Origin: Terripilifer ovatus
GTDB taxonomy: Bacteria > Pseudomonadota > Alphaproteobacteria > Rhizobiales > Beijerinckiaceae
Assembly (NCBI GenBank): GCA_029222685.1
Contig: JARHVB010000019.1
Coordinates: 61,753-125,752 of the forward strand
Direction: 5' to 3'
Length of the DNA: 64,000 nucleotides
In this document: positions 53,127-62,302 of the stretch, piece after piece
Numbering within the stretch: position 1 is the stretch's first letter
Layout of the letters: every line of letters starts with the position of its first letter
Program-made: the position numbers and the translations under genes
The notes under the pieces: generated by a model
The model's database searches: none
The model's input: only the letters and a program-made list of their open reading frames with translations
What the model was told of the DNA's origin: nothing

Positions 53127-53576
53127 ATGATTCGTGTTAAAAGCCCGCAGGACTTGGGGGCAGGGCTTGTATTCATCGCTATCGGTGCTGCAGGTATCTT
53201 TTTCGGTCGAGAATTGACTTACGGATCAGCGGCTCGCATGGGGCCGGGATATTTTCCGACCATTCTCAGCTATGTGATCATTGCGATCGGTCTCATCATC
53301 GCCTTACGGGGGTTCACCCTCGACGGACCGTCGATCGAGCGCATTCCATTGCGGCCGATCTCCCTGGTGGTGATTTCGATTCTCGCCTTCGGCTTCATGA
53401 TCGAAATCATCGGCCTGGCTTTGACCACGATCCTGTTGACCTTCATCGCCAGCGCGGCGCGCAAGGAAGTGAACTGGAGGGAGACCGCAATTCTCAGCAT
53501 TATCCTTGCCGTCATGTGCGTGGTCGTCTTTGTCTACGGACTGAGCCAGCCGATGCCCGCCTGGTGGGGAAGGTAA
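53127..53576 (+). CDS. tctB: Tripartite tricarboxylate transporter small membrane subunit TctB
   Basis: This 149-residue small membrane protein has about four hydrophobic segments and the TctB pattern of a first helix with GxxFxxxG (GAAGIFFGRELTYGSAARMGPGYFP) followed by hydrophobic pairs. It partners TctA, whose gene begins four bases later. GGGGGAGC precedes the ATG. This is the only TctB in the window, against eight receptor genes. Confidence 0.9.
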   Translation: MIRVKSPQDLGAGLVFIAIGAAGIFFGRELTYGSAARMGPGYFPTILSYVIIAIGLIIALRGFTLDGPSIERIPLRPISLVVISILAFGFMIEIIGLALTTILLTFIASAARKEVNWRETAILSIILAVMCVVVFVYGLSQPMPAWWGR

Positions 53577-53580
53577 GACG

Positions 53581-55089
53581 ATGGACGCGTTTAATAATCT
53601 CGCCACCGGCTTTGCCGCCGCCGCTTCGTTCCAGAACCTCGGCTTCGCCCTTGTCGGCTGTCTGCTCGGTACGCTGATCGGCGTTCTGCCCGGCATCGGT
53701 CCCATTCCCACCATCGCGATGCTGCTGCCGATCACCTTCGGCCTCGATCCGCTTTCGTCACTCATTATGCTCGCCGGTATCTACTACGGCGCGCAATACG
53801 GCGGATCGACAACGTCGATCCTCGTCAACATGCCCGGAGAAGCCTCTTCGGTCGTCACCTGTATGGACGGCTATCAGATGGCGCGGCAGGGGCGCGCCGG
53901 CGCGGCGCTTGCCGTTGCTGCGCTCGGCTCCTTCTTCGCCGGTTGCGTCGGCACGGTCTTTATCGCCGCTTTCGGCCCGCCGCTTGCCAGCTTGGCGCAG
54001 CAGTTCAACTCGCCTGATTATTTCTCGCTGATGCTGCTCGGCCTTCTGATGGCGGTCGTGCTGGCGCATGGCTCGGTCATCAAGGCCATCGCCATGGTCG
54101 TCGTCGGCCTGCTGTTCGGTCTTGTCGGCACCGACGTGAACAGCGGTGCGGTCCGCTACACGTTCGGCGTCTCCGAACTGTGGGACGGCATCGACTTCCT
54201 GCCGATGGTCATCGGCATGTTCGGCATCGTCGAGATCGTCAAGAACCTTGAAGAGAAGGAACTCGACCGCACGGCGATCAGCACCAAGTTCCGCGACCTG
54301 TGGCCAAGCCTCCGCGATTTCAAGGAAGCGTGGAAGCCGGTGCTGCGCGGCACCGGCGTCGGCGCCGTTCTCGGCGTTCTGCCGGGCGGCGGCGCAGTGC
54401 TGGCTTCATTTGCCTCCTATACGGTCGAGAAGAAGATCGCCAAGGATCCGAGCCGGTTCGGCAAGGGCGCCATCGAAGGCGTCGCCGGGCCTGAGTCGGC
54501 CAACAATGCGGCGGCTCAAACTTCGTTCATCCCTCTCCTTACGCTCGGCCTGCCGTCGAATCCGATCATGGCCTTGATGATGGGCGCGATGATGATCCAG
54601 GGCATCCAGCCGGGCGCCGCGGTGATGACGAGCCGTCCAGACCTGTTCTGGGGCATGGTTGCCAGCATGTGGATCGGCAATCTCATGCTGGTCGTCATCA
54701 ATCTGCCGATGATCGGCATGTGGGTGAAGCTGCTATCGATTCCCTATCGTTATCTGTTCCCGGCAATCCTGATGTTCTGCGTCATCGGTGTCTATGGCAC
54801 CAATGCCAATTCGACGATGATGGTGATGACGGCTGTATTCACCATTTTCGGTTACATCATGACCCGTTTCGGCTGCGAGCCGGCACCGATGATCCTCGGC
54901 TTCCTGCTTGGACCGCTGATGGAAGAGAATCTCCGGCGCTCGCTGGTGCTGTCGCGCGGCGATCCGATGATCTTCATCCAGCGGCCGATTTCGCTGACCT
55001 TGCTGATCTGCGCCGGTCTGGTTCTCCTGATGATCGTGTTGCCGAATGTGCGCAAATCCCGCGAGATCGCCTTCCAGGAAGGTGCCTAG
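53581..55089 (+). CDS. tctA: Tripartite tricarboxylate transporter large membrane subunit TctA
   Basis: This 502-residue membrane transporter has about 11-12 helices. It includes the TctA signature in the first part (LGTLIGVLPGIGPIPTIAMLLPITFGL) with a second related loop (GTGVGAVLGVLPGGGAVLASF) near residue 255, the two Gly/Pro-rich repeats typical of this family. It moves carboxylate-like solutes delivered by a TctC receptor, using an ion gradient. A strong terminator lies 56 bases after its stop. Confidence 0.93.
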   Translation: MDAFNNLATGFAAAASFQNLGFALVGCLLGTLIGVLPGIGPIPTIAMLLPITFGLDPLSSLIMLAGIYYGAQYGGSTTSILVNMPGEASSVVTCMDGYQMARQGRAGAALAVAALGSFFAGCVGTVFIAAFGPPLASLAQQFNSPDYFSLMLLGLLMAVVLAHGSVIKAIAMVVVGLLFGLVGTDVNSGAVRYTFGVSELWDGIDFLPMVIGMFGIVEIVKNLEEKELDRTAISTKFRDLWPSLRDFKEAWKPVLRGTGVGAVLGVLPGGGAVLASFASYTVEKKIAKDPSRFGKGAIEGVAGPESANNAAAQTSFIPLLTLGLPSNPIMALMMGAMMIQGIQPGAAVMTSRPDLFWGMVASMWIGNLMLVVINLPMIGMWVKLLSIPYRYLFPAILMFCVIGVYGTNANSTMMVMTAVFTIFGYIMTRFGCEPAPMILGFLLGPLMEENLRRSLVLSRGDPMIFIQRPISLTLLICAGLVLLMIVLPNVRKSREIAFQEGA

Positions 55090-55144
55090 TCTTTGATGCC
55101 CGGCATGATTTCAATCGTGCTGCGGGCCTTCAAATTTCATATTG

Positions 55145-55183
55145 CCTTTCCGGCGCAGCCTCGGCTGCGCCGGAAAGGTTTTT
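55145..55183 (+). terminator. Strong Rho-independent terminator after tctA
   Basis: A perfect stem of 15-16 base pairs (CCTTTCCGGCGCAGC with its complement, 4-base loop) is followed by TTTTT. It separates tctBA from the two downstream receptor genes, so those probably have their own promoter. Confidence 0.9.
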
Positions 55184-55399
55184 CAGCCGTCACGTAGCGT
55201 GTCGGAGGGATGTTCAGCGACATCGTCGCTGCGCCTGAATCGATAATTTTTCAACAAAGTGGGCTGCGACCTACGTCAACTCACCCGACGCGGCCGATAG
55301 CCCAAAGAACCGGGCGTTGGTGAAGATCGAAGGGCTGGACAAAGGCGCCAGCTTTCTGGTTCGATGCCTGAAACAAACGCAACGGGAGGAATGGAAAAG
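55184..55399. other. Spacer between tctA terminator and receptor gene
   Basis: No gene is seen in these 216 bases. They should hold the promoter of the receptor genes at 55400 and 56464, but no clear -35/-10 pair is evident. Confidence 0.5.
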
Positions 55400-56392
55400 A
55401 TGGTCCGCGTTACGCGCCGCACTTTCAACATGGGTCTGACGGCAGCACTGGGTGGCGCGGCGACAGGGGCCGTCCGTTCGCCGGCAATGGCGCAGGCCTA
55501 TCCAAGCCAGGACATTCGCTTCGTCTGCGCGTTTCCGCCGGGCAGCGGCTCCGATGTCATCGTGCGCTATTATGCCGAGAAGGTCAGGCCGCTCGCCGGA
55601 CGGACCATCGTCGTCGACAACCGGCCTGGCGCCGGCGGCAATCTCGCCACCGAGTACGTGTCGCGCGCCAAGCCGGACGGCCATACGATCTATGTGCACA
55701 CCGGCTCCTCCGTCTCCGCCAACATGCACACGTTCAAGAAGCCGCCGGTCGACGCCGGCAAGGCCTTGCAGGTCGCGGCCACCATCAACAAGCAGGCGTT
55801 CATGATCGTCGTACATCCCGACAGTCCGCACAAAACGCTGCAGGACCTGACGAAGGCGATGAAGGCCAAGGGCGACAAGGCGACCTATGCGGCGTCCGCC
55901 ACCTCGGGCAAGGTGCTGGCAGAACTCTACAAGAGTATCGCCGGCCTGCAGGCGGTCGAGGTGAATTACCGGATGGCGCAGGATTCGCTCAACGACCTCG
56001 CCACCGGCGCGGCCGATTTCGGTTCGCACGATCCGCAGTTCGCCCTGGCGCAGGCCGGTCAGGGCCGCCTGCGCATCCTCGCTGTCGCGACCGCCGATCG
56101 CCTGCAATCGCAGCCGCAACTGCCCACCATGGCCGAAGGCGGCGTGCCCGGCATCGATCTCGTCGGCTGGTTTGCCGCCATGGTGCCGGCGGGAACACCG
56201 CGCCCGATCGTCAATCAGATTGCCGGCTGGTTCAATCAGGTGACGGGATCGGCCGAGGGCAAGGAGTTCCTCAACAAGTTCGGCGGCGACCCTTACATCA
56301 GCACACCGGAAGAAGGTCAGGCGCGCCTGCTCAAGGACATTCAGTCCTGGGGTGATTACGTCCGCATCGCCAGGATCGAGCCGCAGGGCTGA
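55400..56392 (+). CDS. TctC-type periplasmic receptor with Tat-like signal
   Basis: This receptor is 330 residues from the ATG at 55400, set by GGGAGGA nine bases upstream; an ATG at 55391 is directly against that site and an earlier one at 55364 has none. The N-terminus has a twin-arginine signal (RVTRRTFNMGL...SPAMAQA). Blocks YPSQDIRFVCAFPPGSGSDVIVRYYAE, IVVDNRPGAGGNLA and KPDGHTIY identify a Bug/TctC receptor. It is the nearest receptor to tctBA but is beyond the strong terminator. It is clearly homologous along its whole length to the next gene. Confidence 0.92.
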   Translation: MVRVTRRTFNMGLTAALGGAATGAVRSPAMAQAYPSQDIRFVCAFPPGSGSDVIVRYYAEKVRPLAGRTIVVDNRPGAGGNLATEYVSRAKPDGHTIYVHTGSSVSANMHTFKKPPVDAGKALQVAATINKQAFMIVVHPDSPHKTLQDLTKAMKAKGDKATYAASATSGKVLAELYKSIAGLQAVEVNYRMAQDSLNDLATGAADFGSHDPQFALAQAGQGRLRILAVATADRLQSQPQLPTMAEGGVPGIDLVGWFAAMVPAGTPRPIVNQIAGWFNQVTGSAEGKEFLNKFGGDPYISTPEEGQARLLKDIQSWGDYVRIARIEPQG

Positions 56393-56463
56393 TCAGCTGC
56401 GACGCATGCGAGCATCATTGGGGAAGAGGGTAAGCATCGGGCATTCCAACAGGGGGAAGGCAC

Positions 56464-57453
56464 ATGAGCGGAGCATCGGGAATCACGAGGAGAGCGGTTG
56501 CCCTGGGAGGGGCAGCCGTCGGAGTGGCAGCCGTGACGCGAGGCGCTGCGGCACAGGAGTTTCCCTCTCAGGACGTCCACTTAGTCTGCGCCTTTCCGCC
56601 AGGGAGCGGCGCCGACGTAATCGTGCGGTATTATTCCGAGCGGCTGCGGCCGATCGTCGGCCGTTCGCTGATCGTGGAGAACAGGTCGGGCGCCGGCGGC
56701 AACATCGCCACCGAATATTCCGCCCGGGCCAGGCCTGACGGGTACACGGTCTATGTGCATGCCGGCAGCGGTCTTGCCGCCAACATGTCCTTGTTCAAGA
56801 AGCCGCCGGTCGATGTCAGCAAGGCATTCCAGGTGGTGGCGACCATCAACCGTCAGCCGTTCATGCTGGTGGTCGATGCCAAGCGGCCGTGGAAAACCGT
56901 CGCCGAATTGACCGCCTATCTGAAAGAGAAGGGCGACAAGGCGACCTATGCCACCGCAGCGCCGACGGGCACGGTGATGGGCGAGCTCTACAAGGTGACC
57001 GCCGGGCTCAAAGCGCTCGAAGTGCCTTACAAGAATGCCATCGACTGCCTCAACGACATGTCGAACGGATCGATCGACTACGGCATGCATGACCCGGTAT
57101 TCGCTCTTGCCCAGGCGCGCGAGGGCCGGCTGCGCATCCTGGCGGTGAGCACGGGCGAGCGGCTGGCGGCCAATCCGGATCTGCCGACGATGAATGAATC
57201 CGGCGTCAAAGGCATGGACATCACCGGCTGGTGGTCGGCGCAGGTGCCGGCCGCGACGCCGCGTCCGATCGTCGATCAACTGGCCAAATGGTTCAACCAG
57301 GTGACGTCGAGCGAGGAAACCAAAAAGTTCCTCAATGGCTTCGGCGGCGATCCGATGATCGAGACGCCGGAGCAGGGTCAGGCGCGACTGGTGAAAGACG
57401 TCGAGACCTGGAGAGAATATGTCCGCATCGGCAAGATCGAGCCGCAGGGGTAG
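56464..57453 (+). CDS. TctC-type periplasmic receptor with Tat-like signal (tandem paralogue)
   Basis: This 329-residue receptor begins with a twin-arginine signal (GITRRAVALGG...AAAQE). Segments FPSQDVHLVCAFPPGSGADVIVRYYSE and LIVENRSGAGGNIATE parallel the preceding gene almost residue for residue, including the C-terminal RIGKIEPQG, so this is a tandem duplication. GGGGGAAGG precedes the ATG. The pair might confer two binding specificities on the TctBA carrier. Confidence 0.92.
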   Translation: MSGASGITRRAVALGGAAVGVAAVTRGAAAQEFPSQDVHLVCAFPPGSGADVIVRYYSERLRPIVGRSLIVENRSGAGGNIATEYSARARPDGYTVYVHAGSGLAANMSLFKKPPVDVSKAFQVVATINRQPFMLVVDAKRPWKTVAELTAYLKEKGDKATYATAAPTGTVMGELYKVTAGLKALEVPYKNAIDCLNDMSNGSIDYGMHDPVFALAQAREGRLRILAVSTGERLAANPDLPTMNESGVKGMDITGWWSAQVPAATPRPIVDQLAKWFNQVTSSEETKKFLNGFGGDPMIETPEQGQARLVKDVETWREYVRIGKIEPQG

Positions 57454-57466
57454 CGCCGTGCTATCG

Positions 57467-57597
57467 CCCTCGTTCTTCGAGACGCGCCTTACAGGCGCTC
57501 CTCGGGGTGAGGGCTTCTGGAAGCTGGTACAGTTTGTAAAGGAGCCCTCTTCCTGAGGAGCAACGCGCAGACGTTGCGTCTCGAAGGAGGAGGGCGT
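57467..57597. repeat. Inverted pair of dispersed repeat, family A
   Basis: A reverse copy (CCCTCGTTCTTCGAGACGCGCC...GGCGCTCCTCGGGGTGAGGG) at 57467-57510 and a forward copy (GGAGCCCTCTTCCTGAGGAGC...GCGTCTCGAAGG) at 57541-57597 face each other. They occupy the spacer between convergent receptor and VOC genes. Confidence 0.8.
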
Positions 57598-57609
57598 CAG
57601 GCCGAAGTC

Positions 57610-58140
57610 TCAAGCACCCGCCGGCTGCAGCAGCTTTTCGCGCTTGATCTTCATCCAGTTGGCGAGGCCCTTATGGGCTTCGCTCTTCTCTTTTTCCTGA
57701 TAGCCCGGCGGCTCGGTGCGGGTGGTGATTTCCAGGCGCAGGCCGTTCGGGTCGAAGAAATAGATCGACTTGATGAACTCATGATCGACGACGCCGAGCA
57801 CTTCGACGCCGGCCGCATCGAGCCGCTGCTTCATTGCCTCGACGTCGGCGACGCTCGGCACTTCGACAGCGAAGTGCTGCACCCATTTGGGCACATTTGG
57901 CATCGGCTGCGGCATGGCATTGTTGCCGAGATCGAAGAAGGCGATGTAGGAACCATCCCCCATTTCGAAGAAGAGATGAGCATAGGGGCCGGGCTCGCCG
58001 GTGCTGGGCACCGAATCGACCAGCATGCAGGAGACCAGCGGCAGGCCGAGAATGTCCTCGTAGAAGGCGCGCGTCTCCTCCGCATCGCGGCAGGGAAAGG
58101 CGTAGTGGAAAAGACCTTTGATCGGAGACGGGGATGACAT
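57610..58140 (-). CDS. VOC superfamily (glyoxalase/extradiol dioxygenase fold) protein
   Basis: This 176-residue protein has the paired beta-alpha-beta-beta-beta modules of the VOC fold: HYAFPCRDAEETRAFYEDILGLPL at the start, and HFAVEVPSVADVEAMKQRLDAAGVEV leading into FFDPNGLRLEI at about 127-137. Candidate metal ligands are H12 and H89 with the C-terminal Glu (RLEI). Members include extradiol dioxygenases, isomerases and resistance proteins; the substrate is not fixed by sequence. AGGAG precedes the ATG. It is divergent from the esterase gene at 58311. Confidence 0.85.
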   Translation of the reverse strand: MSSPSPIKGLFHYAFPCRDAEETRAFYEDILGLPLVSCMLVDSVPSTGEPGPYAHLFFEMGDGSYIAFFDLGNNAMPQPMPNVPKWVQHFAVEVPSVADVEAMKQRLDAAGVEVLGVVDHEFIKSIYFFDPNGLRLEITTRTEPPGYQEKEKSEAHKGLANWMKIKREKLLQPAGA

Positions 58141-58310
58141 GAAAGCTCCTGAGCATAATCGGGGTGAGAATTTTGCCGGGAGCTTGTGCGCGTCAGGCGC
58201 ATTTCGTCAAGACCGGAGCCGCGGACCTGAGGTTTGGACCTGCAACTTTCGCTTCGTCCGCCGCCGCGCTACAGTCCTGCCCATGTTGAATGAAATCAGG
58301 GGAACTGCCC

Positions 58311-59273
58311 ATGTCCGATACGACCGCCGTGCCCAAGATCGATGCTGACGCCGAGCGCCTGCTGATGGCGATGCGCGCCGCCAACCGGCCGCCGTTCGAG
58401 CAGTTGACGCCCGATCAGGCGCGGGCGGCCTGGCAGATGATGCGCAAGGCGATGAACCAGTTCGTGCCGCCGATGGCGGATGTGCGGGCGCTGGCGGCCG
58501 AGGGGCCGAATCGGCCGATCCCGCTGCGTCTCTACCGCGGCCAGGCCGCGGCGGCCGATCGCAACAGTCCGGTGCTGGTGTTCTTCCATGGCGGCGGCTG
58601 GGTCGTCGGCGATCTCGATACTCATGACGTGCTGGCCCGCCATCTCGCCAATGCGGTCGCGGGCGTGTCGATTGCCGTCGACTACCGGCTGGCGCCGGAG
58701 CATAAATTTCCCGCCGCGGCCGAAGACGCCATCGCCGCGACCCAATGGATCGCGAAGAACGCGCACGACCTCGGCGTCGATGCATCGCGCATGGCGGTTG
58801 CCGGCGACAGCGCCGGCGGCAATCTTGCCACGGTTGCAGCGCTTGCCGCGGTGCGCGACGGGGCGCCGTGCATCCAGGCGCAGGCGCTGATCTATCCGAC
58901 AGTCGATCTGCGCTGCGACTATCCATCCTATGAACGGGTCGGGGCGGGCTATACCCTGACCGAGGCGTCGATGCATTGGTTCCGCAACCACTACCTTACC
59001 GATCCAAGCGAGATCGAAGATTGGCGCGCCTCGCCGATCCGGGCCAAGAACTTGAGCAAATTGCCGCCTACCTATGTCGTCACCGGCGGCCTCGATCCAT
59101 TGTGCGACGAGGGCGAAGCCTATGCGAAGGCGCTGGAGCAGGCCGGTGTCGAGGTCGTGTTCCGGCATTTTCCCGGACAGATGCACGGGTTCGCCGGCCA
59201 GTTCGGATTGATCGGGGCCTCCGATACGGTGAGTGCCGAGATCGGCGCATTCATCCGCAAGCATTGGGCCTGA
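58311..59273 (+). CDS. Alpha/beta hydrolase, hormone-sensitive lipase family esterase
   Basis: This hydrolase is 320 residues from the ATG at 58311 (AGGGGAA upstream). The oxyanion-hole motif HGGG is at 93-96, the nucleophile S168 in GDSAGG, the acid D262 in GGLDPL and the base H292 in GQMHGF, giving a complete catalytic triad. It hydrolyses short-chain esters or lactones in the cytoplasm. It sits 201 bases before an LLM monooxygenase and near a BVMO-like enzyme, so hydrolysis of a Baeyer-Villiger ester product is a plausible role. Confidence 0.9.
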   Translation: MSDTTAVPKIDADAERLLMAMRAANRPPFEQLTPDQARAAWQMMRKAMNQFVPPMADVRALAAEGPNRPIPLRLYRGQAAAADRNSPVLVFFHGGGWVVGDLDTHDVLARHLANAVAGVSIAVDYRLAPEHKFPAAAEDAIAATQWIAKNAHDLGVDASRMAVAGDSAGGNLATVAALAAVRDGAPCIQAQALIYPTVDLRCDYPSYERVGAGYTLTEASMHWFRNHYLTDPSEIEDWRASPIRAKNLSKLPPTYVVTGGLDPLCDEGEAYAKALEQAGVEVVFRHFPGQMHGFAGQFGLIGASDTVSAEIGAFIRKHWA

Positions 59274-59474
59274 CCGGGCTTGATGGCCTGTAATCAGGCG
59301 GTGAACCCGCGCAATGGGCAAGGCCTGCCCATTGTGCGCGGGGCTTTTCTGTATTTATATGTTAAGACATCTTTTATCGGGGTGCGCTGTCCGACACTGC
59401 CCCTGATCCTCATAATCGGATATAGGCCGACGCATAGGTGGACCGGCGCATCTGCCGGCGCAAGGAGAGCGTTT

Positions 59475-60542
59475 ATGGAATTCGGTATCTGGTCGAACGG
59501 TTTCAGGCCCCATACGTCGCCGGCGCAGACCTATGAAGAGGATCTGTTCGAAATCATTCTGGCCGATAAACTCGGCTTTCGCGACGCCTATATCAGCGAG
59601 CATCACGGCGAGGCGGTCTATCTCGACAAGGTCGACACGCTGCCGGTTCCCGAACTGCTGATGTGCAAGGCGGCGGCGTTGACCAAAAACATTCGCATGG
59701 GCGCGGCGATCAAGATCGCGCATCTGCAGCATCCCGTCGACGTCGCGATCCAGGCCGCGGTGACCGAACATCTTGTCGGCAAGGGCCGGTTCATTTTCGG
59801 TTTCGGCTCCGGCGTGCCGACGGCCGTCTTCAGCGAAGAACGCGGTCTCAGCTTCGAGGACCGGCACGAGCGTCTTGCCGAGTCTCTCGAACTCATCATG
59901 AAATGCTGGACCAGCACGGAGCCGTTCGACTGGAACGGCAAGCATTGGAAGGGGAAGGGGATCGTCGCAACGCCGCGTCCCGCCTCGGAACCGCATATGC
60001 CGATGGCGACGGCGACGGATTCCGACGGCATGATCAAGTTCTGCGGCGAGAACGGCCATACGCTGCTGTCGGCTTTTCTCGAACCGGCGGCGCGGCTGCG
60101 GGTCAAGTCGGAGACATATTGCGCCGCCGCCGAAGCGGTCGGCCGCAAGAATCCGCGCCAGAATATTTCGGTGTCGAAATACATCTATCTCGCCGACAGC
60201 AAGGAAGAAGCGATCGAGGATCTAAGGCCGTCGGCAAATTACGAACTGAGTTTTCAAGCCAAGCGCGGGCTGCTGCATTTCGCCCGGACCGTCTACAAGC
60301 TGCCGATCGCCGGCGACACGATCACCATCGAGGATATGGTCAACGGCGGCTGCTACACGATCGGCACGCCGGATGAGGTGACCGAACAGATCATCAGGCA
60401 CTATGAGGAATCCGGCGGCTTCGGCACCTTGCTGCTGATTGCCGGCAAGTCCTGGGCGACGCGGGAAAAGCGGGCGCGCTCGATGACCATGTTCATGGAC
60501 AAGGTGGCGCCGCGGTTGCGTGGGCTGGATGCGGGGAACTGA
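59475..60542 (+). CDS. LLM-class flavin-dependent monooxygenase
   Basis: This enzyme is 355 residues from the ATG at 59475 (AAGGAG upstream); the earlier frame lacks support. Luciferase-like motifs are MEFGIWSNGFRP, DAYISEHHGEAVYLD, and GRFIFGFGSGVPTAVF. It uses reduced FMN and O2; the substrate could be an aliphatic ketone, amide or sulfonate. It is distantly related to the LLM protein at 6469-7464. No reductase is next to it; the BVMO-like gene is convergent beyond a repeat. Confidence 0.9.
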   Translation: MEFGIWSNGFRPHTSPAQTYEEDLFEIILADKLGFRDAYISEHHGEAVYLDKVDTLPVPELLMCKAAALTKNIRMGAAIKIAHLQHPVDVAIQAAVTEHLVGKGRFIFGFGSGVPTAVFSEERGLSFEDRHERLAESLELIMKCWTSTEPFDWNGKHWKGKGIVATPRPASEPHMPMATATDSDGMIKFCGENGHTLLSAFLEPAARLRVKSETYCAAAEAVGRKNPRQNISVSKYIYLADSKEEAIEDLRPSANYELSFQAKRGLLHFARTVYKLPIAGDTITIEDMVNGGCYTIGTPDEVTEQIIRHYEESGGFGTLLLIAGKSWATREKRARSMTMFMDKVAPRLRGLDAGN

Positions 60543-60567
60543 GGCAGTTGATCTGTAGAAAGCTGCC

Positions 60568-60622
60568 AGAAGTCCGCATCCTGAGGAGCGCCTGAAAGGC
60601 GCGTCTCGAAGGACGGGGGCTT
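60568..60622. repeat. Dispersed palindromic repeat, family A
   Basis: GCATCCTGAGGAG is followed by a GCGCCTGAAAGGCGC hairpin and TCTCGAAGGACGGGGG. It lies between the convergent LLM and BVMO-like genes. Confidence 0.8.
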
Positions 60623-60630
60623 CGGCTGGC

Positions 60631-62106
60631 TTACGTCTGCTGACTTGCTGGCCGTTCAATCGTAAAATCCCGCATTTGCGGAAATGCGGTTTTCATCCTG
60701 TATTCGAGCATGAAGCCCGGCCATTGGGTGACAATGTCGCCGCTGTCGGTCTTGAAATAGGAATGGCAGCTTGCATGCGCGACGACGGTGCGCGTCAGCC
60801 GGCCCTGCAGCGTCGCATTGTAGCTCGTCTGCACATCGTCGTTCAGCCGCATGTAGACGTCGCGATTGCGCAGAAGACGCCTGGCCGCGGCGGCGATATA
60901 GCGGGCCTGGCATTCGAGCAGATAGATGATGCTTGCCGCGCCATTGGTGTTTGGTCCGTACATCATGAAGAAATTCGGAAAGCCCTTCACGGCAATACCC
61001 AGATAGGCTTCCGGCCTGCCGTTCCAGGTGGTGTTCAGATCGGCGCCGCCGAGCCCTGCGATTTTCATCGGCACGATATATTCCGTCGTGGCGAAGCCGG
61101 TGTTGAGGACGATGGCGTCGACCTTGCGGACCGTACCGTCGCCGGTGCGAAAACCATCCGGCATTATTTCGACGACGGCCTTGTCGACGAGCTCGACATT
61201 CGGTCTTTGCAGCGCCGGATACCAGTCATTTGACATGAGGACTCTCTTGCAGCCGAACGGGTACTGTGGCGTCAACCGGCGACGCAAGTCTTGGTCGGGA
61301 ACCTGGCCCTCGAGGTGAGTGAGGAAAAGTTTTTCCGCCGCCGCCGTCATCCTCGGCGAACTGCGGCGCGGCACGCCGCGCTCCAACATCCAGTAAACTT
61401 TGAAGCGCTCGTAGCGGCGAAAGAGCCTCGTGTCGTGATACCAGCGCCGGTCCTGCGGCAGCCGGTCTCGCAGCTTCGGCATCACATATTGCGGCGAGCG
61501 CTGGACGACGTAGAGCTTGCCTGCCTTCGGCGCGATCGCCGGGACAAACTGGATGGCGCTGGCCCCCGTGCCGATGACGGCGACGCTCTTGCCGGCAAGA
61601 TCGAAGCCATGATTCCATTTCGATGAATGAAACGTCGGGCCTTCGAATGTGTCGAGGCCGGGAATCGCCGGCAAGGCGGCGCGGTTGAACAGGCCGACGG
61701 CGGAGACGAGCATTCTCGAGTGGAACGTCTCGCCGGTTTCGGTCTGGGTGGTCCACAGACCTGTCGCCGCGTCGAAATGCGCGCCGCCGACTTTGGTGTT
61801 GAATCTGATGTGCCTGTAGATGTCGTATTTTTTGGCGCAATGTTCGACATAGGCAAGAATCTCCGGTTGCGGCGCGAACAAGGACGACCATTGCCAGTCC
61901 TGTTCGAAGGAATAGCTGTAGAAGCGCGATGGCACGTCGCAGGCCGCGCCCGGATAGGTGTTGTCGCGCCAGACGCCGCCGACACCGCCGGCCCTTTCCA
62001 GAATGACGAAATTTTCGATCCCTGCCTGCTTCAGGCGGATGGCAAGGCCGATGCCGCCGAAGCCGGCGCCGATGATGACGGCATGTTTTGCCGTATTGTT
62101 TTCCAT
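60631..62106 (-). CDS. Flavin-containing (Baeyer-Villiger-type) monooxygenase
   Basis: This enzyme is 491 residues from the ATG at 62106 (GGGAGGAAGC upstream). FAD motif GAGFGG is at 13-18 and the NADPH motif GTGAS at 179-183. The BVMO-like fingerprint FEGPTFHSSKWNH at 154-166 fits F-x-G-x3-H-x3-W with Asn following Trp rather than Pro or Asp. It inserts oxygen into ketones or oxidises heteroatoms with NADPH and O2. It is convergent with the LLM gene and divergent from the UbiD gene, with about 200 bases between the divergent starts. Confidence 0.89.
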   Translation of the reverse strand: MENNTAKHAVIIGAGFGGIGLAIRLKQAGIENFVILERAGGVGGVWRDNTYPGAACDVPSRFYSYSFEQDWQWSSLFAPQPEILAYVEHCAKKYDIYRHIRFNTKVGGAHFDAATGLWTTQTETGETFHSRMLVSAVGLFNRAALPAIPGLDTFEGPTFHSSKWNHGFDLAGKSVAVIGTGASAIQFVPAIAPKAGKLYVVQRSPQYVMPKLRDRLPQDRRWYHDTRLFRRYERFKVYWMLERGVPRRSSPRMTAAAEKLFLTHLEGQVPDQDLRRRLTPQYPFGCKRVLMSNDWYPALQRPNVELVDKAVVEIMPDGFRTGDGTVRKVDAIVLNTGFATTEYIVPMKIAGLGGADLNTTWNGRPEAYLGIAVKGFPNFFMMYGPNTNGAASIIYLLECQARYIAAAARRLLRNRDVYMRLNDDVQTSYNATLQGRLTRTVVAHASCHSYFKTDSGDIVTQWPGFMLEYRMKTAFPQMRDFTIERPASQQT

Positions 62107-62302
62107 GCTTCCTCCCATCACACGTTTGTGGGCACGTGGCGGCCCAATGCGTGTGTCGCCCGTGGGCAAAGAATGCAATGATAAGGCGACGCTTTTCGCC
62201 GTCAATTTTTGCGGCCGCAATTCTTGCTTTTCACAATTCTTGCGGGAGATATAATCAAGTCATCATTGCGTCCGCGTGAACCGGACGCGTCGGGAGGCAT
62301 GT

